Assembly (NCBI GenBank): GCA_003445795.1
Contig: DMCN01000080.1
Coordinates: 10,283 to 19,715, forward strand
Origin: Gallionellaceae bacterium
Lineage (GTDB): Bacteria; Pseudomonadota; Gammaproteobacteria; Burkholderiales; Gallionellaceae
Length of the DNA: 9,433 nt
Direction of reading: 5' to 3'
The notes under the pieces are model-generated. The model made no database searches. It was not told the DNA's origin and worked only from the letters and a program-made list of their open reading frames with translations. How positions within the stretch are numbered: the stretch's first letter is position 1; each line of letters opens with the position of its first letter. The position numbers were made by a program, and so were the translations under genes. Shown here piece after piece: positions 1 through 6,521 of this stretch.

Positions 1-654
1 GCCTATTCGCTGGTGCACGACGACATGCCGTGCATGGACGACGACGTGCTGCGCCGCGGCAAGCCGACCTGCCATGTCGAATACGATGAGGCCACCGCGC
101 TGCTGGTGGGCGATGCGCTGCAAAGCCTGGCATTCCAGTTGCTGTCCGAACATTCTCTCAGTGGCGATGCTGCCAAACAGTTGCAGATGGTGAAACTGCT
201 GGCCGTAGCCTCCGGTTCGCGCGGCATGGCCGGCGGGCAGGCCATCGACCTCGCCAGCGTGGGCAAGCAACTTTCCTTGCCCGAGTTGGAGCAGATGCAT
301 ATCCACAAGACCGGCGCGCTGATCCGCGCCGCCATCCTGCTGGGAGCGCACTGCGGTGATCTGGAGCAGTCACAACTCGACAAACTCGACCGCTACGGCA
401 AGTGCATCGGTCTGGCATTCCAGGTGGTGGACGATGTGCTCGACAGCGAGGCTGACACCGCCACGCTGGGCAAGACCGCGGGCAAGGATGCTGACAACGA
501 CAAGCCCACCTATGTGACCCTGCTCGGCGTTCAGTCCGCGAAGAAGATGGCGGCGGAACTGCAGCAGGAAGCGATGGATAACCTGGTTGAATTCGGCGAC
601 AGGGCGCAACGTCTGCGCGAGCTGGCCGACTTCATCGTGATGAGAAAGTATTGA
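1..654 (+). CDS. ispA: Farnesyl diphosphate synthase (geranyltranstransferase), 5' end missing
   Basis: This cytoplasmic prenyltransferase condenses isopentenyl diphosphate with dimethylallyl and geranyl diphosphate to give farnesyl diphosphate, the precursor of undecaprenyl phosphate, quinone tails and other isoprenoids. The reading frame is open from base 1, so the gene begins outside the window; 217 residues are present and the family usually has about 295-300, so roughly 80 N-terminal residues are missing. The first Asp-rich motif, DDMPCMDDD, is at residues 7-15 of the visible part and binds the allylic diphosphate through Mg2+. The second motif, DDVLD, is at bases 430-444, followed by the GKTAGKDADNDKPTY segment typical of IspA. 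The stop TGA (652-654) shares its last A with the ATG of dxs, so the two are almost certainly co-transcribed and translationally coupled. In related bacteria xseB usually lies just upstream. No in-frame defect is visible. Confidence 0.95.
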   Translation, partial: AYSLVHDDMPCMDDDVLRRGKPTCHVEYDEATALLVGDALQSLAFQLLSEHSLSGDAAKQLQMVKLLAVASGSRGMAGGQAIDLASVGKQLSLPELEQMHIHKTGALIRAAILLGAHCGDLEQSQLDKLDRYGKCIGLAFQVVDDVLDSEADTATLGKTAGKDADNDKPTYVTLLGVQSAKKMAAELQQEAMDNLVEFGDRAQRLRELADFIVMRKY

Positions 655-2492
655 TGTATCCGCTACTGCAAACCATAGATTCCCCCGACGACCTGCGCAA
701 GCTGGAGCGCGACCGGTTGCCGCAACTTGCTGATGAGTTGCGCGCCTTCCTGGTCGAGTCGGTGAGCAAGACCGGCGGTCATCTCTCCTCCAATCTCGGC
801 ACCATCGAACTCACCGTCGCACTGCACTACATTTACAACACGCCGGATGACCGGCTGGTGTGGGATGTCGGTCACCAGACCTACGCGCACAAGATACTCA
901 CCGGTCGCCGCGAGGCGATGGGCGGTCTGCGCATGGCGGGCGGCATCTCCGGTTTTCCCAAGCGCAACGAGAGCGAATACGACGCCTTCGGCACCGGCCA
1001 TTCCAGCACCTCGATCTCCGCCGCGCTCGGCATGGCCGTGGCTTCGCGGCTGGCCGGCAAGGACAACCGTTCCGTCGCCATCATCGGCGATGGCGCACTG
1101 ACCGGCGGCATGGCATTCGAGGCGCTCAACAATGCGGGCGCCATGGATGCCAACCTGCTGGTGATCCTCAACGACAACGACATGTCGATCTCGCGCCCGG
1201 TCGGCGCACTTAACAACTACCTTGCCAAACTGATGTCGGGCCGCTTCTATGCCGCGATGCGCAAAGGCAGCGAGAAGATGCTCAAGGGCATGCCGCCGGT
1301 GCTGGAGTTCGCCAAGCGCGCCGAGGAACACATGAAAGGCATGGTCACGCCCGGCACGCTGTTCGAGGAGTTCGGCTTCAACTACATCGGCCCCATCGAC
1401 GGACACGACCTCGATGTGCTGGTCGATACGCTGGGCAACATCCGCAAACTCGAAGGCCCGCAGTTCCTGCACATCGTCACGCAGAAGGGCAAGGGTTATG
1501 CGCTGGCGGAAGAAGACTGCGTGCTGTATCACGGTGTCGGCAAGTTCGATCCCGACCATGGCATCACCGCCAAGCCCGCCGGCAAGGTCAGCTACACCCA
1601 GCTGTTTGGCGACTGGCTGTGCGACATGGCCGCGCATGACGAACGCCTGGTCGGCATCACGCCAGCGATGTGCGAGGGCTCCGGCATGGTCGAGTTCGCC
1701 GAGAAATATCCGCAGCGCTATTTCGATGTAGGTATCGCCGAGCAGCATGCACTCACCTTCGCTGCGGGTCTGGCATGCGACGGCTTCAAGCCGGTGGTGG
1801 CGATCTACTCCACCTTCCTGCAACGCGCCTACGACCAGCTCATCCACGACGTCGCCATCCAGAACCTGCCGGTGGTGCTCGCCATCGACCGCGGCGGCTT
1901 GGTCGGTGCGGACGGTGCGACGCACGCGGGCTGTTTCGATCTTTCCTATCTGCGCTGTATCCCGAACATGACTGTGATGGCGCCCGCCGACGAGAACGAA
2001 TGCCGGCAGATGCTTTCCACCGCGTTCAAGCTGGATACCCCCAGCGCGGTGCGCTATCCGCGCGGCACCGGACCGGGTGTGGCGGTGGAGAAGAGCCTGC
2101 ACAGCCTGCTGGTCGGCAAGGGCGAGATCAGGCGCAACGGCCGCAAGGTCGCCATCCTGTCATTCGGCTCCATGCTGGCAGCCGCGCTGCAAGCCGCCGA
2201 GCAGCTCGATGCCACGGTCGCCAATATGCGCTTCGTCAAGCCGCTGGATGTGGAACTGGTGCTGCAGTTGGCACGCACTCACGATCTGCTGGTGACGGTG
2301 GAAGAGAACACCATACAGGGCGGGGCGGGTAGTGCCGTGGCAGAATGTCTGGCCAGGCATGGCATCTCTGTGGGTATGCTGCATCTGGGCTTGCCCGATG
2401 TGTTCGTTGAACAGGGCGATCCGGTGCAGATGCTGGCCGATTGCGGGCTGGATGCCAAGGGCATCGCCCGCAGCATACGAGAAAGAATATAA
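654..2492 (+). CDS. dxs: 1-deoxy-D-xylulose-5-phosphate synthase
   Basis: DXS is a thiamine-diphosphate enzyme that joins pyruvate and glyceraldehyde 3-phosphate to form DXP, the first and often rate-limiting step of the MEP isoprenoid pathway; DXP also feeds thiamine and pyridoxal synthesis. The protein has 612 residues, close to the family norm of about 620. Visible landmarks are HQTYAHKILTGR near the N terminus, GTGHSSTS, the TPP/Mg motif GDG (residues 145-147) with NDN at 173-175, the catalytic VGIAEQHALT segment with Glu363 and His365, and DRGGLVGADGATHAG in the pyrimidine-domain half. The C-terminal transketolase domain follows. I chose ATG 654 (MYPLLQTIDSPDDL) over the in-frame TTG at 651 because it forms the TGATG junction with ispA. 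The ribosome-binding site (GAGAAAG, 642-648) is weak, which suits coupling to ispA translation. There is no obvious terminator after the TAA. Confidence 0.97.
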   Translation: MYPLLQTIDSPDDLRKLERDRLPQLADELRAFLVESVSKTGGHLSSNLGTIELTVALHYIYNTPDDRLVWDVGHQTYAHKILTGRREAMGGLRMAGGISGFPKRNESEYDAFGTGHSSTSISAALGMAVASRLAGKDNRSVAIIGDGALTGGMAFEALNNAGAMDANLLVILNDNDMSISRPVGALNNYLAKLMSGRFYAAMRKGSEKMLKGMPPVLEFAKRAEEHMKGMVTPGTLFEEFGFNYIGPIDGHDLDVLVDTLGNIRKLEGPQFLHIVTQKGKGYALAEEDCVLYHGVGKFDPDHGITAKPAGKVSYTQLFGDWLCDMAAHDERLVGITPAMCEGSGMVEFAEKYPQRYFDVGIAEQHALTFAAGLACDGFKPVVAIYSTFLQRAYDQLIHDVAIQNLPVVLAIDRGGLVGADGATHAGCFDLSYLRCIPNMTVMAPADENECRQMLSTAFKLDTPSAVRYPRGTGPGVAVEKSLHSLLVGKGEIRRNGRKVAILSFGSMLAAALQAAEQLDATVANMRFVKPLDVELVLQLARTHDLLVTVEENTIQGGAGSAVAECLARHGISVGMLHLGLPDVFVEQGDPVQMLADCGLDAKGIARSIRERI

Positions 2493-2499
2493 GGTCAAT

Positions 2500-2526
2500 A
2501 TTGCCCGACAAAAATAGTCGGACAAT
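2500..2526. promoter_or_regulatory. Putative IscR/Rrf2-type operator upstream of folE2
   Basis: Two 10-base arms, ATTGCCCGAC (2500-2509) and GTCGGACAAT (2517-2526), are inverted copies with a single mismatch, separated by AAAAATA. The core CCGACAAAAATAGTCGG (2505-2521) fits the IscR type-1 pattern YYGACTRWWWYAGTCRR, as I remember it, at 16 of 17 positions; the exception is A for T after the first GAC. The site ends 3 bases before a TATAAT box and covers the -35 region, the usual placing for a repressor that excludes RNA polymerase. The palindrome is seen directly; the assignment to an Fe-S-sensing Rrf2 regulator is inferred. It does not resemble the AT-rich Zur boxes often found at folE2. It has no T-run after it, so it is not a terminator for dxs. 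Confidence 0.6.
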
Positions 2527-2535
2527 GGGTATAAT
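2505..2535 (+). promoter_or_regulatory. Sigma-70-type promoter of folE2
   Basis: A perfect -10 hexamer, TATAAT, lies at 2530-2535. The best -35 candidate is CCGACA (2505-2510), which matches TTGACA at four positions but with a long 19-base spacer, so the promoter may be weak or activator/repressor dependent. Transcription would start near 2541-2543, leaving a leader of about 26 bases before the folE2 ATG. The -35 region lies inside the palindrome at 2500-2526. Confidence 0.6.
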
Positions 2536-2567
2536 CCAACCACAGACATCACTATAGAGACATCGAT

Positions 2568-3365
2568 ATGACTTCCGCCAAGCCCATCGCCGACGTGCAA
2601 AACAGTGCCGATACCCGCCAACTGGCGATCAACAAGGTCGGCATCAAGAGCATTCGCCACCCGATCCAGGTCAAGGACAAGAGTTTGGGCGTGCAGCACA
2701 CCATCGCCACCTTCAATATGTACGTGCATTTGCCGCACAACTTCAAGGGCACGCACATGTCTCGCTTCGTGCAGATCCTGAACCAGCACGGGCGCGAGAT
2801 TTCGGTGGAGTCGTTCGAGAGCATCCTGCGCGAGATGGTGGAGAAGCTGGAAGCGAAGTCCGGCTACATCGAGATGTCCTTCCCCTATTTCGTCAACAAG
2901 ATCGCGCCGGTCTCCGGCGTGCAGAGCATGCTGGACTACGACGTGACCTTCATCGGCGAGGTGGTTGACGGCGCATACCGCTTCACCATGAAGGTGCTGA
3001 TCCCGGTGACCAGCCTGTGCCCCTGCTCGAAAGAGATCTCCGACCGCGGTGCGCACAACCAGCGTTCGCATGTCACCCTCACTGTGCGTACCCGCAGTTC
3101 GGTGTGGATCGAGGAAGTGGTGCGCTTTGCCGAGGATCATGCATCGAGCGAACTGTACGGTCTGCTCAAGCGCCCGGACGAGAAATTCGTCACCGAGCGC
3201 GCCTACGACAATCCCAAGTTCGTCGAAGATATGGTGCGCGACGTGGCAGCAGTGCTGAATGCTGACGACCGTATCGAGGCTTATACCGTCGAGTCCGAGA
3301 ACTTCGAATCCATCCATAACCATTCCGCATACGCACTGATCGAGCGCGACAAGACACAGGGCTAA
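2568..3365 (+). CDS. folE2: GTP cyclohydrolase FolE2 (type IB)
   Basis: FolE2 converts GTP to 7,8-dihydroneopterin triphosphate, the first step of tetrahydrofolate synthesis and also of queuosine. It is the alternative to zinc-dependent FolE and can work with other divalent metals. The 265-residue length fits the family. The conserved segment around PVTSLCPCSKEIS holds Cys151; His163 (in GAHNQRSH) and Glu247 and His250 (in FESIHNHSAY) follow at the same spacings as the Cys147, His159, Glu243 and His246 that I recall for the Neisseria gonorrhoeae enzyme, so the active site looks intact. ATG 2568 is preceded by a modest GAGA (2557-2560) 7 bases upstream. The gene has its own promoter and an IscR-like operator, so it seems set apart from dxs, although read-through from dxs is possible. 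Whether this genome also has folE1 cannot be judged here. Confidence 0.95.
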   Translation: MTSAKPIADVQNSADTRQLAINKVGIKSIRHPIQVKDKSLGVQHTIATFNMYVHLPHNFKGTHMSRFVQILNQHGREISVESFESILREMVEKLEAKSGYIEMSFPYFVNKIAPVSGVQSMLDYDVTFIGEVVDGAYRFTMKVLIPVTSLCPCSKEISDRGAHNQRSHVTLTVRTRSSVWIEEVVRFAEDHASSELYGLLKRPDEKFVTERAYDNPKFVEDMVRDVAAVLNADDRIEAYTVESENFESIHNHSAYALIERDKTQG

Positions 3366-3368
3366 GTG

Positions 3369-3393
3369 TTCAGGGGGGGCATGCCCCCTTGAA
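3369..3393 (+). terminator. G/C hairpin after folE2, possible weak terminator
   Basis: A perfect 14-base palindrome (GGGGG-CATG-CCCCC, 3375-3388) begins 9 bases after the folE2 stop. It can be lengthened by TTCA (3369-3372) pairing with TGAA (3390-3393), with a G-U pair and one bulged G between. No U-tract follows (the next bases are AATTCCTT), so it is a poor intrinsic terminator and may instead protect the folE2 mRNA end or slow polymerase. Its 3' arm overlaps the -35 box of the htpG heat-shock promoter. Confidence 0.4.
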
Positions 3394-3416
3394 ATTCCTT
3401 CCACCCATCCCCAAAT
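3388..3416 (+). promoter_or_regulatory. Heat-shock sigma-32 (RpoH) promoter of htpG
   Basis: The -35 element CTTGAAA (3388-3394) matches the sigma-32 consensus exactly. After a 14-base spacer the -10 element CCCCAAAT (3409-3416) matches CCCCATNT at all but one defined position. Both the sequence and the spacing fit RpoH promoters, and the gene 39 bases downstream is a classic heat-shock chaperone. Transcription would start near 3422-3425, giving a leader of about 30 bases that contains the Shine-Dalgarno sequence AGGAG (3445-3449). Confidence 0.8.
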
Positions 3417-3455
3417 CTCCTTGCGTCTTGATCAACCCCGCAACAGGAGAAAACG

Positions 3456-5357
3456 ATGACCACTAGTACCACCGCCAGCCGCGAAACACTGGGCTTCCAG
3501 ACCGAAGTCAAACAGCTGCTGCACCTGATGATCCACTCGCTGTATTCCAACCGCGAGATATTCCTGAGAGAACTCATTTCCAACGCGTCCGATGCCTGCG
3601 ACAAGCTGCGCTTCGAGGCGCTGCACAACGACGCGCTGTACGAGAACCAGTCCGAGCTGAACATCCGAATCAGTTTCGACAAAGACGCGCGCACGCTCAC
3701 CATCGCCGACAGCGGCATCGGCATGAGCCGCGACGAAGTGATCGCCAACCTCGGCACCATCGCCAAATCCGGCACGCGCGATTTCTTCAGCAAGCTCTCC
3801 GGCGACCAGCAGAAGGATGCCAACCTCATCGGCCAGTTCGGCGTGGGCTTCTATTCCGCCTTCATCGTCGCTGACAAGGTCTCCGTACTTACCCGTCGCG
3901 CGGGCGAGAAGGCCGACCAAGGCGTGCGCTGGGAATCGGACGGCGGCGGCGAGTTCTCCATCGAGATGGTCGACAGGGCAACGCGCGGCACCGAGATCAC
4001 ATTGCACTTGCGCGAAGGGCAGGATGACCTGCTGGCCGGATACAAACTGCGCGAAATCATCAAGAAATATTCCAACCACATCGTCCAGCCCATCCTGATG
4101 CAGAAGGAAGAATGGAAGGACGGCAAGTACGAGACGCTGGACGAAGACGAGACCGTCAACCAGGCTTCCGCATTGTGGGCGCGTTCCAAGAACGAGATCA
4201 CCGAAGAACAGTACAAGGAATTCTACAAGCACGTAGGCCACGACTACGACGATCCGCTGGCCTGGTCGCATGCGCGTGTGGAAGGCAAGCAGGAATACAC
4301 GCAATTGCTGTATATCCCGTCGCACGCTCCGTTCGACCTCTACGACCGCCAGGCACGCCACGGCATCAAGCTCTACGTGCGCCGTGTGTTCATCATGGAC
4401 GATGCCGAGCAGCTGATGCCGCAATACATGCGCTTCGTGCGCGGTGTGGTGGATTCCGCCGATCTGCCGCTCAACGTCTCGCGCGAGATATTGCAGGAAT
4501 CGAAAGACATCGAGGCCATCCGCAAGGGCTGCACCGGCAAGGTGTTGGGCCTGCTGTCCGACCTGGCCGAGAACGATAAAGAGAAGTATGCGAAGTTCTG
4601 GGGTGAGTTCGGTCAGGTGCTGAAAGAGGGCGTGGGCGAAGACTTCGTCAACAAGGACAAGATCGCCGCCCTGATGCGTTTCGCCACCACCAAGGCCGAC
4701 ACAGCCGAGCAGACCGTCTCGCTGAAGGAATACATCGCGCGCATGAAAGACGGTCAGGAAAAGATCTACTTCGTCACCGCCGACAGTTTCAACGCCGCGA
4801 AGAACAGCCCGCACCTCGAAGTGTTCCGCAAAAAAGGCATCGAAGTGCTGCTGCTGTCCGACCGCGTGGACGAGTGGGTGGTGAGCAATCTGCACGAATT
4901 CGAAAGCAAGCAACTCGTCTCCGTCGCCAAGGGCGGCCTCGATCTGGGCGCGCTGGAAGACGCCGCCGAGAAGCAGGAGCAAGAAAAGCAGGCCGATGAG
5001 TTCAAGGATCTGACCGACAAGATCAAGACCAGCCTTGCCGACAAGGTTAAGGAAGTGCGCGTCACCCACCGCCTCACCGATTCCCCGGCCTGCCTGGTCG
5101 CGGGCGAGCACGATATCAGCGGCAACCTTGCCCGCCTGATGAAAGCTGCCGGACAGAAAGCCCCTAATGCGCAGCCCATCCTCGAGATCAACCCTAGGCA
5201 TCCGGTCGTGTTGCGTCTGCAGGACGAGAACGTACGTTTCGACGATTGGGCAGCGGTGTTGTTCGATCAGGCCCTGTTGGCAGAAGGCGGCCAGCTCGAC
5301 GACCCGGCGGGCTTCGTCAAACGCATCAACCAGTTGATGCTGGAGATGGGGAAGTGA
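3456..5357 (+). CDS. htpG: Molecular chaperone HtpG (bacterial Hsp90)
   Basis: HtpG is a cytoplasmic homodimeric ATP-driven chaperone that remodels partly folded clients and works with DnaK. The 633 residues compare with about 624 in Escherichia coli. The N-terminal GHKL ATPase domain is complete: LRELISNASDACDK with Glu39, Asn43 and Asp46; IADSGIGM with Asp85; GTIAKSGT forming the lid; and GQFGVGFYSAF at 126-136. The middle domain contains DLYDRQARHGIKLYVRRVFI and RGVVDSADLPLNVSREILQ, with the conserved catalytic-loop Arg in NVSRE. The C-terminal dimerisation domain ends in MLEMGK and lacks the eukaryotic MEEVD tail, as expected for bacteria. ATG 3456 has a good AGGAG 6 bases upstream. The sigma-32 promoter just before it indicates heat-shock control. 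The next gene overlaps its end by 4 bases. Confidence 0.98.
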   Translation: MTTSTTASRETLGFQTEVKQLLHLMIHSLYSNREIFLRELISNASDACDKLRFEALHNDALYENQSELNIRISFDKDARTLTIADSGIGMSRDEVIANLGTIAKSGTRDFFSKLSGDQQKDANLIGQFGVGFYSAFIVADKVSVLTRRAGEKADQGVRWESDGGGEFSIEMVDRATRGTEITLHLREGQDDLLAGYKLREIIKKYSNHIVQPILMQKEEWKDGKYETLDEDETVNQASALWARSKNEITEEQYKEFYKHVGHDYDDPLAWSHARVEGKQEYTQLLYIPSHAPFDLYDRQARHGIKLYVRRVFIMDDAEQLMPQYMRFVRGVVDSADLPLNVSREILQESKDIEAIRKGCTGKVLGLLSDLAENDKEKYAKFWGEFGQVLKEGVGEDFVNKDKIAALMRFATTKADTAEQTVSLKEYIARMKDGQEKIYFVTADSFNAAKNSPHLEVFRKKGIEVLLLSDRVDEWVVSNLHEFESKQLVSVAKGGLDLGALEDAAEKQEQEKQADEFKDLTDKIKTSLADKVKEVRVTHRLTDSPACLVAGEHDISGNLARLMKAAGQKAPNAQPILEINPRHPVVLRLQDENVRFDDWAAVLFDQALLAEGGQLDDPAGFVKRINQLMLEMGK

Positions 5358-6076
5358 GCTTGAAGCCCATCGCCGTTTTTCGTCATTCTCCAACCGAAGG
5401 TGCAGGCCACTTTGCGCTGTTCCTCACCCAGCATTCCATTCCCTGGAAGATGGTCCACATCGACCAGGGCGAGGCTGTGCCGACGGATGCCGCTGCATTC
5501 GCGGGTCTGGTGTTCATGGGCGGGCCGATGAGCGTGAACGATGACTTGCCCTGGATCCCGCAAATGCTCGATCTGATCCGCGATGCCAGTGCCAAAGATA
5601 TCCCGCTGCTCGGCCATTGTCTCGGCGGGCAGTTGATGTCGAAGGCATTGGGTGGCGTGGTGACGAAGAATCCGGTGAAAGAGCTGGGCTGGGGCAGGGT
5701 CGAGGTGGCGGACAACGAGGTGGCGAAGCAGTGGTTCGGCGATATCACGCAGTTCGACTCGTTCCACTGGCACGGCGAGACCTTCTCGTTGCCGCAGGGC
5801 GCGGTGCCGCTATTGAGCAGCGCATACTGCCCGAACCAGGCCTATGCCATCGGCAAGCATCTGGCGATGCAATGCCATGTTGAGATGACCGAGCAGATGA
5901 TTCGCGACTGGTGCCGGGTCGGTGCGGAAGAGATCGCCTCCAATCTGGGCAGCCCGGCTGTGCAAACAGCGGAGGTTATGCTGGCGCAGATGCACGACAA
6001 GCTGCCGCCGCTTCATCTTGTGGCAGAGAAACTCTACTGGCAGTGGTTGCATGGTATTGCACCCCGAAAGAGTTAA
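5354..6076 (+). CDS. Class I glutamine amidotransferase domain protein
   Basis: This free-standing GATase-1 domain protein of about 240 residues would release ammonia from glutamine, or act as a related gamma-glutamyl hydrolase; the acceptor is unknown. The oxyanion strand GLVFMGGPMSV precedes the nucleophile elbow GHCLGGQ with Cys89. FHWHGETFSLP (residues 137-147) is typical of the family, and the catalytic His-x-Glu appears as CHVEMT, with His175 and Glu177 in place of the commoner HPE. The triad therefore looks complete. No synthetase domain is fused to it, unlike GuaA or CarA, and it more resembles small GuaA-like proteins such as YfeJ. The frame stays open upstream inside htpG, so the start is a choice: GTG 5354 (MSLKPIAVF) has GGAG 8 bases upstream and overlaps the htpG stop as GTGA, while TTG 5360 is also possible. 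Read-through from htpG is likely. Confidence 0.85.
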   Translation: MSLKPIAVFRHSPTEGAGHFALFLTQHSIPWKMVHIDQGEAVPTDAAAFAGLVFMGGPMSVNDDLPWIPQMLDLIRDASAKDIPLLGHCLGGQLMSKALGGVVTKNPVKELGWGRVEVADNEVAKQWFGDITQFDSFHWHGETFSLPQGAVPLLSSAYCPNQAYAIGKHLAMQCHVEMTEQMIRDWCRVGAEEIASNLGSPAVQTAEVMLAQMHDKLPPLHLVAEKLYWQWLHGIAPRKS

Positions 6077-6084
6077 AATGCGCC

Positions 6085-6408
6085 ATGGCCTACGTCGTCG
6101 CTGAAAGCTGTATCCGCTGCAAATACACCGACTGTGTCGAGGTGTGTCCGGTGGACTGTTTTCGCGAAGGCGAGAACTTCCTGGTGATCGATCCGGATGA
6201 GTGTATCGACTGTGCCTTGTGCGTGCCGGAATGTCCGGCGGGTGCGATCTACGCGGCGGATGATGTGCCGGAAGATCAGAAGATGTACATCGCCCTGAAT
6301 GCCGAGCTCGCCCGACTGTGGAAGCCCATCGTCGAGAAGAAAGACGCACCCGCCGATGCGGACGAGTGGCTGAACGTCAAAGACAAACTCCAGTATCTCA
6401 AACGGTGA
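6085..6408 (+). CDS. fdxA: 7Fe-8S ferredoxin (Azotobacter FdI type)
   Basis: This small cytoplasmic electron carrier holds one [3Fe-4S] and one [4Fe-4S] cluster. It has 107 residues and is very close throughout to Azotobacter vinelandii FdI as I remember it. By that comparison Cys9, Cys17 and Cys50 bind the 3Fe cluster, Cys21, Cys40, Cys43 and Cys46 bind the 4Fe cluster, and Cys12 and Cys25 are free. The motif order is CIRCKYTDCVEVCP followed by CIDCALCVPECP, and the FdI-like tail (NAELARLW...EKKD...LQYLKR) is complete. The open frame extends further upstream inside the amidotransferase gene, but ATG 6085 gives exactly the family's N terminus (MAYVVAESC). The ribosome site is weak (AAAGAG, 6067-6072, 12 bases off). 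It starts 8 bases after the amidotransferase stop and is probably co-transcribed with it. The partner enzyme is not identifiable here. Confidence 0.96.
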   Translation: MAYVVAESCIRCKYTDCVEVCPVDCFREGENFLVIDPDECIDCALCVPECPAGAIYAADDVPEDQKMYIALNAELARLWKPIVEKKDAPADADEWLNVKDKLQYLKR

Positions 6409-6443
6409 GAGCGGTTCTTTTGGATGGAATGGCGAAAAAAATT

Positions 6444-6502
6444 CCGTTCGTGGTGAGCCTGTCGAACCATGAATGGCCCTTCGACAAGCTCAGGGCGAAC
6501 GG
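6444..6502. repeat. REP-like inverted repeat element
   Basis: The outer arms CCGTTCG (6444-6450) and CGAACGG (6496-6502) are perfect inverted copies. Inside them TGAGCCTGTCGAA (6454-6466) is the inverse of TTCGACAAGCTCA (6480-6492) with one mismatch. Each half can also fold on its own: TTCGTGG (6447-6453) pairs with CCATGAA (6467-6473), and CCCT (6477-6480) with AGGG (6492-6495). The phrase TTCGACAAGCTCAGGGCGAA and its variants are familiar to me as a dispersed intergenic repeat in many proteobacterial genomes, hence the REP-like label. It lies between fdxA and the AddB-like gene and could stabilise or attenuate the upstream transcript. No transposase is near. Confidence 0.75.
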
Positions 6503-6521
6503 CTCTGGGCTATACAGGTAA

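Noticed and set aside
663..2102. A 479-codon open frame on the - strand inside dxs
   Set aside because: Shadow of dxs: no recognisable domain, and the + strand protein is complete and conserved.
2493..2526. Intrinsic terminator after dxs
   Set aside because: The inverted repeat has an A-rich centre and no T-run after it, and it sits directly on the folE2 promoter, so an operator explains it better.
2160..3404. A 414-codon open frame on the - strand across the dxs end and folE2
   Set aside because: It crosses two solid genes and their promoter region, and its translation shows only mirrored codon bias.
3432..5393. A 653-codon open frame on the - strand covering all of htpG
   Set aside because: It mirrors the third-position bias of a GC-rich gene; the translation is low-complexity in His, Val, Leu and Asp with no family resemblance, whereas the + strand gives a full Hsp90.
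6047..6079. Possible promoter for fdxA (TTGCAT with TAAAAT)
   Set aside because: The -35 match is only 3 of 6, the spacer of 21 bases is too long, and the -10 overlaps the stop codon of the upstream gene almost at the fdxA start.
5911..6084. N-terminal extension of the ferredoxin frame back into the amidotransferase gene
   Set aside because: The FdI family starts exactly at the MAYVVAESC position (6085); the upstream residues are the amidotransferase gene read in another frame.
6511..6516. TATACA as a -10 box for the AddB-like gene
   Set aside because: It lies only 5 bases before the GTG start and has no -35 element at a sensible distance; it more likely reflects the leader next to the ribosome site.
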